From Dictyobacter formicarum (GTDB lineage Bacteria; Chloroflexota; Ktedonobacteria; Ktedonobacterales; Ktedonobacteraceae): a stretch of DNA of 38,010 bases. A program made the translations under genes and the position numbers. The stretch covers positions 1 to 38,010 of the forward strand of contig NZ_BNJJ01000043.1 in NCBI RefSeq assembly GCF_016587435.1, read 5' to 3'. This document shows, in pieces, positions 24,888-33,078 of the stretch (positions within the stretch are counted from its first letter, which is position 1; each line of letters starts with the position of its first letter). Under the pieces are notes generated by a model. The model had not been told where the DNA came from. It made no database searches and saw only the letters and a list, made by a program, of their open reading frames with translations.

Positions 24888-25265
24888 ATGAAAAAATTGT
24901 TTGGCGCATTTATATTATGTAGTCTCTTCGCAGTATTCATCTCTGCCTGCGCGGTCGGTGGCAATACCGCGACTGGCCCGAATCCTGTCCATATGGATAG
25001 CACCAGCTTTACCAAGCTCTCAATCACAATCAAAAAGGGCGAGAGCGTCACCTTGATTAATGATGAGGCCCCCCCTCACATTATTGCTAACGGCACCTGG
25101 AATGATAGTACACCTAAACCAGCCACCGAGGCTGGCGCACCTAAAACTAATATCCAGGTTGATGGTTTCGGCAGCGGCAAAGTAGGACCGTTTAATACGG
25201 CTGGTACCTTCCAGCTCTATTGTACGGTTCATCCAGGCATGAAAATGACGGTGGTCGTGAAATAA
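24888..25265 (+). CDS. Cupredoxin (plastocyanin-like) lipoprotein
   Basis: The 125-aa protein has a lipoprotein signal peptide (MKKLFGAFILCSLFAVFISAC, lipid-modified C21). A plastocyanin/azurin-like fold follows, with type 1 copper ligands H64 (APPHII), C112, H115 and M118 (YCTVHPGM). It would sit on the outer face of the cytoplasmic membrane and carry single electrons, or bind copper. The ribosome-binding site AGGAG is 13 bp from the ATG, longer than usual. It is followed by a hairpin shared with the convergent peptidase gene. No oxidase or nitrite reductase partner gene is in the window. Confidence 0.9.
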   Translation: MKKLFGAFILCSLFAVFISACAVGGNTATGPNPVHMDSTSFTKLSITIKKGESVTLINDEAPPHIIANGTWNDSTPKPATEAGAPKTNIQVDGFGSGKVGPFNTAGTFQLYCTVHPGMKMTVVVK

Positions 25266-25293
25266 AACAAAACAAAAATAAGCTCAGATGCAG

Positions 25294-25335
25294 AACAAAA
25301 GCTCCCGACCTCATAAGAAGTTGGGAGCTTTTGTT
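25294..25335. terminator. Hairpin between convergent cupredoxin and peptidase genes
   Basis: Arms 25294-25309 and 25320-25335 pair over 16 bp (one G-U) around a 10-nt loop. AACAAAAGC/GCTTTTGTT at the base gives a T-rich side in both directions, so it can act as a bidirectional terminator. Confidence 0.75.
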
Positions 25336-25360
25336 GGTATGCAGACAAGCCTCTGCAATC

Positions 25361-27187
25361 TCAGGATTGAGCGTTGGTGGCCGGAGATTGCGCCGGTGTG
25401 GCGGTCGGCTGCGGCGTGTCCGTAGGCGTTGCGACGACGGTTGGAGCGGGATCTGGTGGGTTGCCTCCGGTAGTTGGGATGCCATTGATGCCATCGCGGG
25501 CAATATTATATACGTCGGGCGATCCCAGGCCCGTAGCCAGATCATAGTTGGGTCCAGCCATATAGTGCAGATTGTTGCCGCTGGTGACATCATGGAATGG
25601 CGCATAGGTTTGCTGGCTATTGGCGAGCTGGTAGAGCATAGGATTGACCCAGCCGACGCGCTGCTGACCATGCTGCTGCAGGAAATCGTTGACCAGGGCC
25701 GTGCTGCCAGCCCACAGGGGCGCGGCCGCGCTAGTTCCTCCCACGGTCACGTCGCCCGATGAGGGACAGCCAGAGGCGGAAACCGTACAATAGACCGCGT
25801 AGCCAGAGGCGGGATCGGCGTCGGCCGCTACATCCGGCACCTCGCGCATACCGTTGCTATACTGGTTGTTAACGCCAGGCCCCACCTGCCAGTCAGGTTT
25901 ACTGAAGGTGTTGCTGAGACCACCACCGCCACCGGCTCCATTGGGACTGCGCTGGGTATCAGTCGGACTGCTCCAGGCAGACTCGCTGCCATAGGTGCCT
26001 CCGTTGGCCAGCTGCAGGTTGGTGCCTCCTACACTGGTTACGTAGGGATCACTGGCAGGCGAATCAACAGCCAGATTCTGATCATTACAATCATACGCGC
26101 CTGAATCGCCCGATGCCGCAAAGATCGAGATGCCTTGCGCTGCCGCCTGCTTGAAGATGCCATCCAGGGTCTGCAACTCGGCCGCTCCCGACTGCGTTTC
26201 GCATTCGCCCCAGCTCACAGATATGATCTGGGCCTGATTATCGGTGACGATACGGTTATAGGTGTCATTGACGCCCTGCGTCGAATTGGGGCCCTCATAG
26301 ACCAGCTGTTGAGCCTGTGGGGCAATCTCATTAATGACTTCAATATCAAGCTCAACTTCAATCGCGCCAGCACCGGCCGAGCCATTAGCACTATCCACCA
26401 GCACGTTGGTCAGGTTGGGCTGGCTGAGATGGTGCTCGACAGCAAACTGGCTGATATCAGCTGGCTGATAACCATCTAATTCAAACACAGCCACGGTCTG
26501 GCCTTTTCCCTGTACTCCCTCCTGGTACAGAGGATTGATATCATAAGCGCCTGCCAGCTCAGTCTGGGCGTAACCAGCGCGAGGAGTTGGAACCAGATGG
26601 GACAACGGATGCAACTGGACGCTGTCATCCAGTCCTCCTATTGAGAGAATGATCTCAGATAGGGCAGAAGGTATCGAAGGCGCATTAACATTAGCATAGA
26701 AACTACGGGAGCCAAGCTGATACTTCTGAACCTGAACCCGAAAGGCCGCTTCAGCCTGGGCAACAGTGCCATGAGCATTAACCAGTAATCCATTGGATGA
26801 CACGCCATCCACCGTCAGACCTTGATTATGCAGATAATCAACTACTTGCTGGCGCTGCTCTAACGTTGGACTAAACTGGTCCGCAAATTGTTGTGGAGTC
26901 AAAAAATGATGATACTGGGCAGAATGGGGATCGGATAGGTTGTATAACAATTGTAACAATACATCTTGATGCTGCAGGCGCAGTCCGATTGAAAGATTGA
27001 GCGTCTGCCCGGCATCGATATCTCCGGTTTTTTTTGCGTGCTTCAGTAGCGGCACTGTTTGTCCCACCATTGGAACACGCTGATCAGCCTGGGCATGGAC
27101 CGCAACCGATACTCCGGCAATAGCTATTCCTAATACCACAGCAGCCACCACCCACAACCAGAACATTTGCATTAGACGATGTTTCAT
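25361..27187 (-). CDS. Secreted S53 (sedolisin/kumamolisin) serine-carboxyl peptidase
   Basis: The 608-aa precursor has a signal peptide (about residues 1-33, ending VHAQA). A pro-kumamolisin activation domain follows (about 40-195; YHHFLTPQQFADQFSP). The S53 catalytic domain (about 205-570) has Glu-x3-Asp (E277, D281 in IEVELDIE), oxyanion Asp D361 in ASGDSG, and nucleophile S486 in GGTSAAAP. A C-terminal YDLATGLGSP segment belongs to the calcium site. After it comes a short Pro/Thr-rich tail. Such enzymes degrade proteins outside the cell at acid pH after self-removal of the propeptide. Start ATG with GGGAG upstream. No protease partner genes nearby. Confidence 0.95.
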   Translation of the reverse strand: MKHRLMQMFWLWVVAAVVLGIAIAGVSVAVHAQADQRVPMVGQTVPLLKHAKKTGDIDAGQTLNLSIGLRLQHQDVLLQLLYNLSDPHSAQYHHFLTPQQFADQFSPTLEQRQQVVDYLHNQGLTVDGVSSNGLLVNAHGTVAQAEAAFRVQVQKYQLGSRSFYANVNAPSIPSALSEIILSIGGLDDSVQLHPLSHLVPTPRAGYAQTELAGAYDINPLYQEGVQGKGQTVAVFELDGYQPADISQFAVEHHLSQPNLTNVLVDSANGSAGAGAIEVELDIEVINEIAPQAQQLVYEGPNSTQGVNDTYNRIVTDNQAQIISVSWGECETQSGAAELQTLDGIFKQAAAQGISIFAASGDSGAYDCNDQNLAVDSPASDPYVTSVGGTNLQLANGGTYGSESAWSSPTDTQRSPNGAGGGGGLSNTFSKPDWQVGPGVNNQYSNGMREVPDVAADADPASGYAVYCTVSASGCPSSGDVTVGGTSAAAPLWAGSTALVNDFLQQHGQQRVGWVNPMLYQLANSQQTYAPFHDVTSGNNLHYMAGPNYDLATGLGSPDVYNIARDGINGIPTTGGNPPDPAPTVVATPTDTPQPTATPAQSPATNAQS

Positions 27188-27367
27188 TCATTTCTCCCAC
27201 AAGGAAACAAACATTACACTACATTGCTACAAATTACGTCTATGGGTACAAGCCACTGGATAAAAAGAAGTATATGTGGCTACTCGTGAGAGTAAACGCG
27301 ATTTTAGCCAGGCCTGGAGGTTTTGGGGTAAAGTCAACCAAAAAGGCTAGTAATCTGCTGAGTTTTA

Positions 27368-27411
27368 CCGTAAAATGAACAAGTAACTGTTGTTACTTGT
27401 TCATTTTACGG
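27368..27411. repeat. 20-bp-arm perfect inverted repeat in a divergent intergenic region
   Basis: Arms 27368-27387 and 27392-27411 are exact reverse complements with a 4-nt loop. It has terminator shape but lies between two divergent gene starts, where no known transcript should end. It may be a leftover terminator, part of a mobile repeat, or a block between the two promoters. Confidence 0.65.
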
Positions 27412-27445
27412 GGATAGTGGTCTGTCAATCGAAGATTGAGAGGCA

Positions 27446-27523
27446 GCCGCCTGCGGCGGGTGGAGAGAAGACCAGGGCACAACCCTGGAACCCGGCCAGG
27501 GGATTGCATCCCTTGCACCCCTG
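27446..27523. repeat. GC-rich block of three consecutive hairpins
   Basis: Within AT-rich surroundings are GCCGC-CT-GCGGC (27446-27457), CCAGGG-CACAA-CCCTGG (27472-27488), and CAGGGG...CCCCTG (27497-27523) with an inner GGGAT-TGC-ATCCC. The base composition differs sharply from both flanks. It looks like a dispersed structured repeat or a small RNA; the short frame across it (27393-27623 minus) has no ribosome-binding site or protein-like composition. Confidence 0.5.
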
Positions 27524-27686
27524 CCTTTCCCATGTACTTTGACAGTCTACTAGATGGGATCGATCGTGATATGGTCGATATATACATAGAAGCGAGACGA
27601 TTCATGCTAGCTCTTCGTATCATAAATGATAACCTGAAATTGTTAAGGTAAATTTTGGCGTTCCAGCAAAAAAAGTTGCCATAAAG

Positions 27687-27692
27687 TATAAT
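27687..27692 (+). promoter_or_regulatory. Possible -10 box for the osmoprotectant transporter operon
   Basis: A consensus TATAAT 42 bp before the ATPase ATG. The -35 region (CAGCAA-like) is poor, so a regulator or alternative mode may be needed. Confidence 0.4.
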
Positions 27693-27733
27693 AGAAGCTC
27701 ATTATTTTTATTTTGCGAGAGGAAAACCGCTGC

Positions 27734-28744
27734 ATGACAACCATCGCATTTAATAACATTACCAAACGCTATGAGGGTATGGAGGCCCCAGCAGTTGATG
27801 AGGTTACCTTTGTGGTACCCGAAGGAAGCACATGCATGCTGGTGGGCACCTCTGGTTCGGGAAAAACGACATTGTTGCGCATGGTCAATCGCTTGATTGA
27901 ACCTACGTCGGGAGAAATTCTGCTGGGCGACAAAAATGTGCTACAGGAAGATCCCATCCAGTTACGACGTCGCATTGGTTACGTAATTCAGCAGGTTGGT
28001 CTTTTTCCGCATATGACGATTGGGGAAAATATTCGTATTACAGCAGATATTGCCGGTGGCTGGAATAAACAAAAACTTAAGCATCGGGTAGATGAGCTTC
28101 TAGAGTTAGTTGGATTGACGCCGTCTGATTATCGTCAGCGCTTCCCGCGCCAGCTCTCTGGCGGTCAGCAGCAGCGTGTGGGCCTGGCTCGTGCCCTGGC
28201 CACAGATCCGGCTATCTTATTGATGGATGAGCCATTTGGTGCGCTAGATGCTATTACGCGTGCTCGTATGCAGGATGAACTATTGCGTATTCAACGCGAT
28301 GTACATAAAACTATCTTATTTGTCTCACATGATATTGAAGAAGCCTTTAAGCTAGGCGATCAGGTTGCGGTTATGTCACAGGGCAAACTTATCCAGATGG
28401 GATCGCCCGTTGAATTATTGGCTAAACCAGCCAACGAATTTGTAAGTCAACTGGTAGGAGCTGATAATATCGTACGCCAGCTCCAGTATTTACCTATTAG
28501 CAGTACGCTCGATAATCGGCCAGAGGCCGTATCTTCAGCGCATTGGGGAGATGTTCCAGCGATTTCAAATCAGGCAACGTTATTCGAAGCCCTCTTGAAA
28601 CTCCTCGAAACTAATGCCCCTGCCCTTGCCGCTGAAGATCCCCAGAACCAGGAAAAAACCAGATATGTAACACTTCCCGACATTAATCAGGCGATCACAC
28701 GTTTGCGCAGCAACGAAGAATCGCGCGCCGAGTCGAGAATTTAA
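27734..28744 (+). CDS. Osmoprotectant ABC transporter ATP-binding protein (OpuCA/ProV-like)
   Basis: I start at ATG 27734 (336 aa) with AGAGGA upstream rather than at a TTG inside that region. Walker A is GTSGSGKTT, the Q-loop lies in IGYVIQQVGLF, the signature is LSGGQQQRVGLARAL, Walker B is ILLMDEPFGALD, and the H-loop is LFVSHD. The YVIQQVGLFPHMTIGENI stretch is typical of quaternary-amine importers. The C-terminal 95 residues do not look like the paired CBS domains of OpuCA/OpuAA, so osmosensing by CBS is not evident. It powers import through the two permeases downstream. Confidence 0.93.
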   Translation: MTTIAFNNITKRYEGMEAPAVDEVTFVVPEGSTCMLVGTSGSGKTTLLRMVNRLIEPTSGEILLGDKNVLQEDPIQLRRRIGYVIQQVGLFPHMTIGENIRITADIAGGWNKQKLKHRVDELLELVGLTPSDYRQRFPRQLSGGQQQRVGLARALATDPAILLMDEPFGALDAITRARMQDELLRIQRDVHKTILFVSHDIEEAFKLGDQVAVMSQGKLIQMGSPVELLAKPANEFVSQLVGADNIVRQLQYLPISSTLDNRPEAVSSAHWGDVPAISNQATLFEALLKLLETNAPALAAEDPQNQEKTRYVTLPDINQAITRLRSNEESRAESRI

Positions 28745-28777
28745 CGTGGCCTGTTGTTAATGTATTAAAGGAGTTCT

Positions 28778-29440
28778 ATGAAGTACTTGCTGAGTCCTTA
28801 TAACTATGATTTGAGTGATCCAACAAGCATTCCATACCTGCTGTTACAGCATCTCTACCTGGTCGGGCTGACGATGTTGATTTCACTGATCATTGCTATT
28901 CCAATCGGCATCTATGTGGCGCGCAATCGCTGGCTCTATACACCCGTGATTACCTTTACCGGTGTGCTCTATAGCATTCCGGGAATTGCCCTGCTGGCCT
29001 TATTGATCACCATTCCAGCGATTGGTCTGAGCCTGGCTACCATCATGATTCCGCTAGTCGCCTATACCCAGCTGGTACTGATTCGCAATACGGCCGCGGC
29101 CGTCAATAATATTGATCCACTGCTCTTAGAGGTGGGGCGGGCCATGGGGATGAATCGCTGGCAGCTACTGCGTCGTGTGACGCTGCCGCTGGCCCTACCG
29201 GTCATTATTGCCGGTGTGCGCATTGCCACCGTCACCACGGTTGGCACGGCCTCACTGGCTTCACTGGTGGACCAGGGTGGGCTGGGAGACCTGATCTTTA
29301 AAAATCTTACCAGTGGCGATCAGCAAGCTATCATTGCAGGCGCGATCCTCATGAGTTTGTTCGCCGTTGTAGCCGACATCCTGCTGCTGGGCATCCAGGT
29401 GCTCCTGAGCCGAGGTCGTAGCGCGACTAGCATCGCATAG
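28778..29440 (+). CDS. Osmoprotectant ABC transporter permease (OpuCB/ProW-like)
   Basis: The 220-aa membrane protein has about five or six hydrophobic segments and the inner-membrane loop EVGRAMGMNRWQLLRRVTLPLALPVIIAGVR, which docks with the ATPase. TVGTASLASLVDQGGLGDLIF is characteristic of glycine betaine/carnitine/choline-type permeases. It follows the ATPase gene by 33 bp, with AAAGGAG before the ATG. It pairs with the second permease to form the channel. Confidence 0.93.
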   Translation: MKYLLSPYNYDLSDPTSIPYLLLQHLYLVGLTMLISLIIAIPIGIYVARNRWLYTPVITFTGVLYSIPGIALLALLITIPAIGLSLATIMIPLVAYTQLVLIRNTAAAVNNIDPLLLEVGRAMGMNRWQLLRRVTLPLALPVIIAGVRIATVTTVGTASLASLVDQGGLGDLIFKNLTSGDQQAIIAGAILMSLFAVVADILLLGIQVLLSRGRSATSIA

Positions 29441-29449
29441 GGGGAAGCC

Positions 29450-30103
29450 ATGAGCGATTTATTGAATTTCATTCAAGATCCAGGCAATGCATTTGCCGCG
29501 CATTCGATCGCATATTTACAAATTTGCGCTTTCTCCATCTTCTTTGCAATTGTCATTGGAGTAGTACTTGGCGTCGCTGTCTCGCGCAGCGCCATTCTTG
29601 CATTTGTAGCGGTCAATCTAAGCGGCCTGATGCGTGCAATCCCCGTAATCGCTTTTTTGATTGCGGCGCTTCCGTACCTGGGAGTAGGCTTTAAGCCAAC
29701 GGTAACCGCCTTGATTGTGCTGGGCATACCGCCTATCCTGCTCAATACCTATACGGGTATTCGCGGTATTGATGCTTCGATCATCGATGCGGCCCGAGGC
29801 ATGGGGATGACCCAGTGGCAAATCATCAGTCGCATTCAGACACCATTGGTATTGCCAATTATTGCCGCTGGTATACGTACAGCATCCGTGCAAATCGTAG
29901 CCACTGCAACCCTGGCAGCCATCATCGGTGCGGGTGGATATGGAGAATACATTATTGATGGATTGAATAGATTAAATAACGTCTCAATCCTGGCCGGTGC
30001 TATTCCGGTAGCGTTGCTGGCCATCATCGTAGAATTATTCATGAGCTGGCTACAGCGCGCTCTGACCCCCCAAGGTCTGCGTGCCCATGCCCAGACAAAT
30101 TAG
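29450..30103 (+). CDS. Osmoprotectant ABC transporter permease, second subunit (OpuCD-like)
   Basis: The 217-aa membrane protein repeats the family pattern: AARGMGMTQWQIISRIQTPLVLPIIAAGIR is the ATPase-coupling loop and ATAATLAAIIGAGGYGEYIIDGL-like sequence follows. It starts 9 bp after the first permease with GGGGGAAGCC before the ATG, so the two are co-translated. Like its partner it has about six hydrophobic segments. Separate paralogous permeases plus a separate lipoprotein receptor fit the OpuC-type arrangement. Confidence 0.92.
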   Translation: MSDLLNFIQDPGNAFAAHSIAYLQICAFSIFFAIVIGVVLGVAVSRSAILAFVAVNLSGLMRAIPVIAFLIAALPYLGVGFKPTVTALIVLGIPPILLNTYTGIRGIDASIIDAARGMGMTQWQIISRIQTPLVLPIIAAGIRTASVQIVATATLAAIIGAGGYGEYIIDGLNRLNNVSILAGAIPVALLAIIVELFMSWLQRALTPQGLRAHAQTN

Positions 30104-30198
30104 CTCTCGCCAGGCACAAACCGCCTGTAATACAGAGCGTGTACAATGTGTCTTGTATCGGCTTTATAGTGTAATTGTTTGATTTTTCAGGAGGAAAA

Positions 30199-31170
30199 AT
30201 GCCTTCATTATTCCGCTCATTACGAGCAAAAACTCTTTTTACGCTGGCCTGCGTGCCTCTGTTACTGCTAACCGCCTGTGGCGGCACTGGTGGTAGCACG
30301 ACAACAGGTGGCAGCAGCAACAGCAATGCCAATATTTCCATCACCGTCGGTGGTAAGCTCGACACAGAGTCCAAACTGCTGACCAAACTATACACCCTGG
30401 TGCTCAAAGATGAGGGCTTTAAGGTAAACGAGAAGCCAGCCTTTGGTAACAACACCATCGTTTTCCAGGGCATCAAGAGCGGCGCCATCGATCTGTATCC
30501 TGAGTTTACCGCCACCGGTCTGGATGCCTTGAAAAAGACTTCCTCTCTGAATGATCAGCAGGATTACCAGACAGTTAAAGATGGCTTCAAGCAGCAGTTC
30601 CAGATCGATTGGCTGGACTATTCGCCACTAAACGACACCTATGCCGTTTGCGCCAAATCTAGCAACTCAATGGGCCTGAAAAACATTTCGGACCTGGCCG
30701 CTAAAGCCAAGCAGATCACCTTTGATCTCCCCAGCGATAGCACCTATGTGTTCGACTATCTGAAACCAAAATATGGTTTGACACTGGACAGCTTCAAGGC
30801 AGTCCACAAAGTTGACTACACTATTGGATTCAAAGAGGTTGGCGGCGGTCAGTCGGATGCTAACTTCTGCTATTCCAGCGACAATGGCATCAATACGAAT
30901 AACCTGGTCGCGCTGGATGACGACAAGCATGCCTTCCCGGCTTACCATCCTGCTCCTATCGTTCGCGATAGTGTGCTGCAGAAAGCCCCCGACATTAAGA
31001 CGGCGTTGAATGCGCTAGCTCCAAAAATCACCACCGCCGTCAGCCTGCAGTTGCAGAAAGATGTCGAGACCAATGTCAATGCGGGTATGTCTCAATCCAA
31101 AGCCATCACAGAAGCAGCGACCAATTGGTTGAAGGCCCAGGGCTTCTGTAAGAAGAACGGCTGCCAATAA
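30199..31170 (+). CDS. Glycine betaine/choline-type substrate-binding lipoprotein (OpuCC/ProX-like)
   Basis: I start at ATG 30199 (323 aa), with AGGAGG just upstream. The signal peptide ends in the lipobox LLLLTAC (C27), followed by a Gly/Ser/Asn linker. The mature part matches the OpuAC/ProX-type fold: KLDTESKLLTKLY, GNNTIVFQGIKSGAIDLYPEFTATGL, and later DDDKHAFPAYHPAPIVR. It captures quaternary amines at the membrane outer face and hands them to the permeases. DNA between 30104 and 30198 has no terminator, so it is in the operon. A hairpin follows the stop. Confidence 0.92.
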   Translation: MPSLFRSLRAKTLFTLACVPLLLLTACGGTGGSTTTGGSSNSNANISITVGGKLDTESKLLTKLYTLVLKDEGFKVNEKPAFGNNTIVFQGIKSGAIDLYPEFTATGLDALKKTSSLNDQQDYQTVKDGFKQQFQIDWLDYSPLNDTYAVCAKSSNSMGLKNISDLAAKAKQITFDLPSDSTYVFDYLKPKYGLTLDSFKAVHKVDYTIGFKEVGGGQSDANFCYSSDNGINTNNLVALDDDKHAFPAYHPAPIVRDSVLQKAPDIKTALNALAPKITTAVSLQLQKDVETNVNAGMSQSKAITEAATNWLKAQGFCKKNGCQ

Positions 31171-31204
31171 GCCTTTAAATAAAGCCAGTTTTCTGGCAAC
31201 AAAC

Positions 31205-31244
31205 GAAGGACCGCCTCCCAGCGCGTACTGAGAGACGGTCCTTC
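31205..31244 (+). terminator. Terminator/attenuator after the binding-protein gene
   Basis: GAAGGACCG (31205-31213) pairs with CGGTCCTTC (31236-31244), with extra CTC/GAG pairing inside. It lies 34 bp past the stop and ends in a CTTCTCTC stretch, not a clean U-run. Confidence 0.55.
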
Positions 31245-31264
31245 TCTCATGCAAGGGAGAGGTG

Positions 31265-31414
31265 ATGAAAAAACCTGGAGGGTCGTGGTTGCTTACTTCG
31301 CAATTGCAAACGTTTAGAAACAAAACGAGAAAGGAATCTCTGGAGAAGTTCAAACAATATGTGTTCTTCATCATCTTAGCCCTTGGTATTCTGCTCCTGG
31401 TCAACCCGACCTGA
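31265..31414 (+). CDS. Small membrane peptide, 49 aa
   Basis: A 49-codon frame with ATG at 31265 is preceded by GGGAGAGGTG, a good ribosome-binding site. The N-terminal 30 residues are basic and polar (MKKPGGSWLLTSQLQTFRNK). Residues 33-46 (VFFIILALGILLLV) form one hydrophobic segment, and the peptide ends in NPT. This is a C-tail-anchored layout with a positive cytoplasmic side. It follows the osmoprotectant receptor gene and its hairpin by about 20 bp, so read-through could make it a regulator or stabiliser of that transporter (inference). No family is recognised and chance occurrence is possible. Confidence 0.5.
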   Translation: MKKPGGSWLLTSQLQTFRNKTRKESLEKFKQYVFFIILALGILLLVNPT

Positions 31415-31543
31415 TCGCGATACACATAAGTCAGGACAAAAATCAGGCTACAGATCATATCTGGCGGTTGTATACTTATTTAGGGATCATATACAGTAAG
31501 TAGTCGATCTGTTTTATAAATTAGCACAACAGAGGAGCGTTGT

Positions 31544-32452
31544 ATGCATTTAGGAGTACAGGTTCCCAGCTTTACCTGGTCACAGGATCAGGGGCTGATT
31601 GGGGATACATTTGCCACGATCGCTGAGCGTGCTGAACGCGCAGGACTCTATAGTCTGTGGGTGATGGACCATTTCTTTCAGATCAGCATGGTTGGACCTG
31701 CAGAAAATGAGATGCTGGAGGGCTGGAGCGCGCTGGCGTTTGCCGCCGGGCGCACCAACCGTATTAAGCTGGGAACAATGGTGACCGGCATTACCTATCG
31801 CCATCCAGGTGTGCTGGTCAAGACCGCCACAACGCTGGATGTGCTCTCACACGGCCGCGCTTATTTTGGCATCGGCGCAGCCTGGAATGAGGAAGAACAT
31901 AAGGGTCTGGGCGTACCCTTCCCTCCCCTGGCAGAGCGCTTTGAGCGCCTGGAAGAGACCCTGCAAATCGCACACCAGATGTGGGCTGGCGATCAGAAAT
32001 CTTTCAACGGCTCCCACTATACCCTGGAGCGGCCCCTCAACTCGCCTCAGTCGGTGCAGAAGCCACATCCTCCGATCCTGATTGGTGGTACCGGCGAGAA
32101 GAAAACGCTGCGTATGGTGGCCCAATATGGCGATGCCTGCAATCTCTTCGCCCGGATGGGCAAAGAAGAATTGCAGCGCAAACTCAATATCTTGCAGGAT
32201 CATTGCCAGACTCTCGGCCGTCCCTACACGGATATTGAAAAGACCACTCTGGATACGATCCATCTTACCAGAGACGGACGCAATAATACGCTTTCGCCGA
32301 ATGCAGCCATTGATCTCTTTGGGAACCTGGCTGAGATGGGTATTGATCAAGCAATCTTCAACATGCCCAATGTGGCCGATCTGGAGCCCTTTGATCTGCT
32401 GGCCACACGCATCGTGCCAGAAGTAGAAAAAATCAAAGTAGCTGGTCGCTAA
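31544..32452 (+). CDS. LLM-class flavin/F420-dependent oxidoreductase
   Basis: The 302-aa TIM-barrel protein matches the luciferase-like monooxygenase family in its F420-dependent branch. It shows GLYSLWVMDHFFQ near the N-terminus, GTMVTGITYRHPGVLVKTATTLDVLSHGRAYFGIGAAWNEEEH in the middle, and PHPPILIGGTGEKKTLRMVAQYGDACNLF later. It would use reduced F420 or FMN for hydride transfer to an unknown substrate. Start ATG with GAGGAGCG. A PPOX-class flavin/F420-binding protein starts 27 bp downstream, a frequent pairing of these two families. Confidence 0.92.
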   Translation: MHLGVQVPSFTWSQDQGLIGDTFATIAERAERAGLYSLWVMDHFFQISMVGPAENEMLEGWSALAFAAGRTNRIKLGTMVTGITYRHPGVLVKTATTLDVLSHGRAYFGIGAAWNEEEHKGLGVPFPPLAERFERLEETLQIAHQMWAGDQKSFNGSHYTLERPLNSPQSVQKPHPPILIGGTGEKKTLRMVAQYGDACNLFARMGKEELQRKLNILQDHCQTLGRPYTDIEKTTLDTIHLTRDGRNNTLSPNAAIDLFGNLAEMGIDQAIFNMPNVADLEPFDLLATRIVPEVEKIKVAGR

Positions 32453-32479
32453 TTGTAGCGTAGAAAGGACCGTCGACCC

Positions 32480-32926
32480 ATGGCACCGCGTACGGAATTA
32501 AGCTCAGTGGAGAAAGATTTTGTGCTGCGCATGCGCGTGGCGCGCCTGGCGACCTCGGACGAACAGGGAAGCCCGACGCTGGTGCCGGTCTGCTATGCCT
32601 TCGATGGAACATACTTTTTTACGCCACTGGATGAGAAACCCAAACGTGTACCTGGATCGCAGTTGCGCCGGGTACACAACATTGAGGCACGTCACGAGGC
32701 CAGCCTGCTGATCGATCAGTACAGCGACGATTGGAGTCAACTCGGCTATGTGCAGGTCTACGGCCATGCCAACTTGATCTATCCCACCCATCCCCTCCAT
32801 ACTCCAGCCCTGCTTCTTTTACGAGAGCGCTACAGCCAGTATCGCACCATGGCCCTTGAGCAGGCTCCCTTCATTCAACTCACTCCACGACGCATTCGCT
32901 CCTGGGGCCCCGCGCTACAACCATAA
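32480..32926 (+). CDS. PPOX-class (pyridoxamine oxidase-like) F420/FMN-binding protein
   Basis: The 148-aa split-barrel protein shows the family order: EKDFVLRMRVARLATSDEQGSPTLVPVCYAFDGTYFFTPLD, then RVHNIEARHEASLLIDQYSDDWSQLGYVQVYGHA, and a terminal LTPRRIRSWGP. Members bind FMN or F420 and reduce small molecules; the C-terminal RIRSWG is common in the F420-type subgroup. It is probably co-transcribed with the LLM-class gene. Ribosome-binding site GAAAGGA, about 10 bp from the ATG. Confidence 0.9.
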   Translation: MAPRTELSSVEKDFVLRMRVARLATSDEQGSPTLVPVCYAFDGTYFFTPLDEKPKRVPGSQLRRVHNIEARHEASLLIDQYSDDWSQLGYVQVYGHANLIYPTHPLHTPALLLLRERYSQYRTMALEQAPFIQLTPRRIRSWGPALQP

Positions 32927-33078
32927 CTCCTCTCTAGATTTTCCATTCGCGCATTCTTTGCACATACCTCACAATTACCTCACAGGAGGCAATTTGCCTA
33001 TTGACAGTTCAAATGTATTGATGCAAGATAATAAAGCTTATTGGCCAGAAAGTTGTATTTGGAGGATAAGGAAAAGTT

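Noticed and set aside
27393..27651. Frames across the GC-rich hairpin block
   Set aside because: No ribosome-binding site, low-complexity composition and strong palindromic structure explain the openness.
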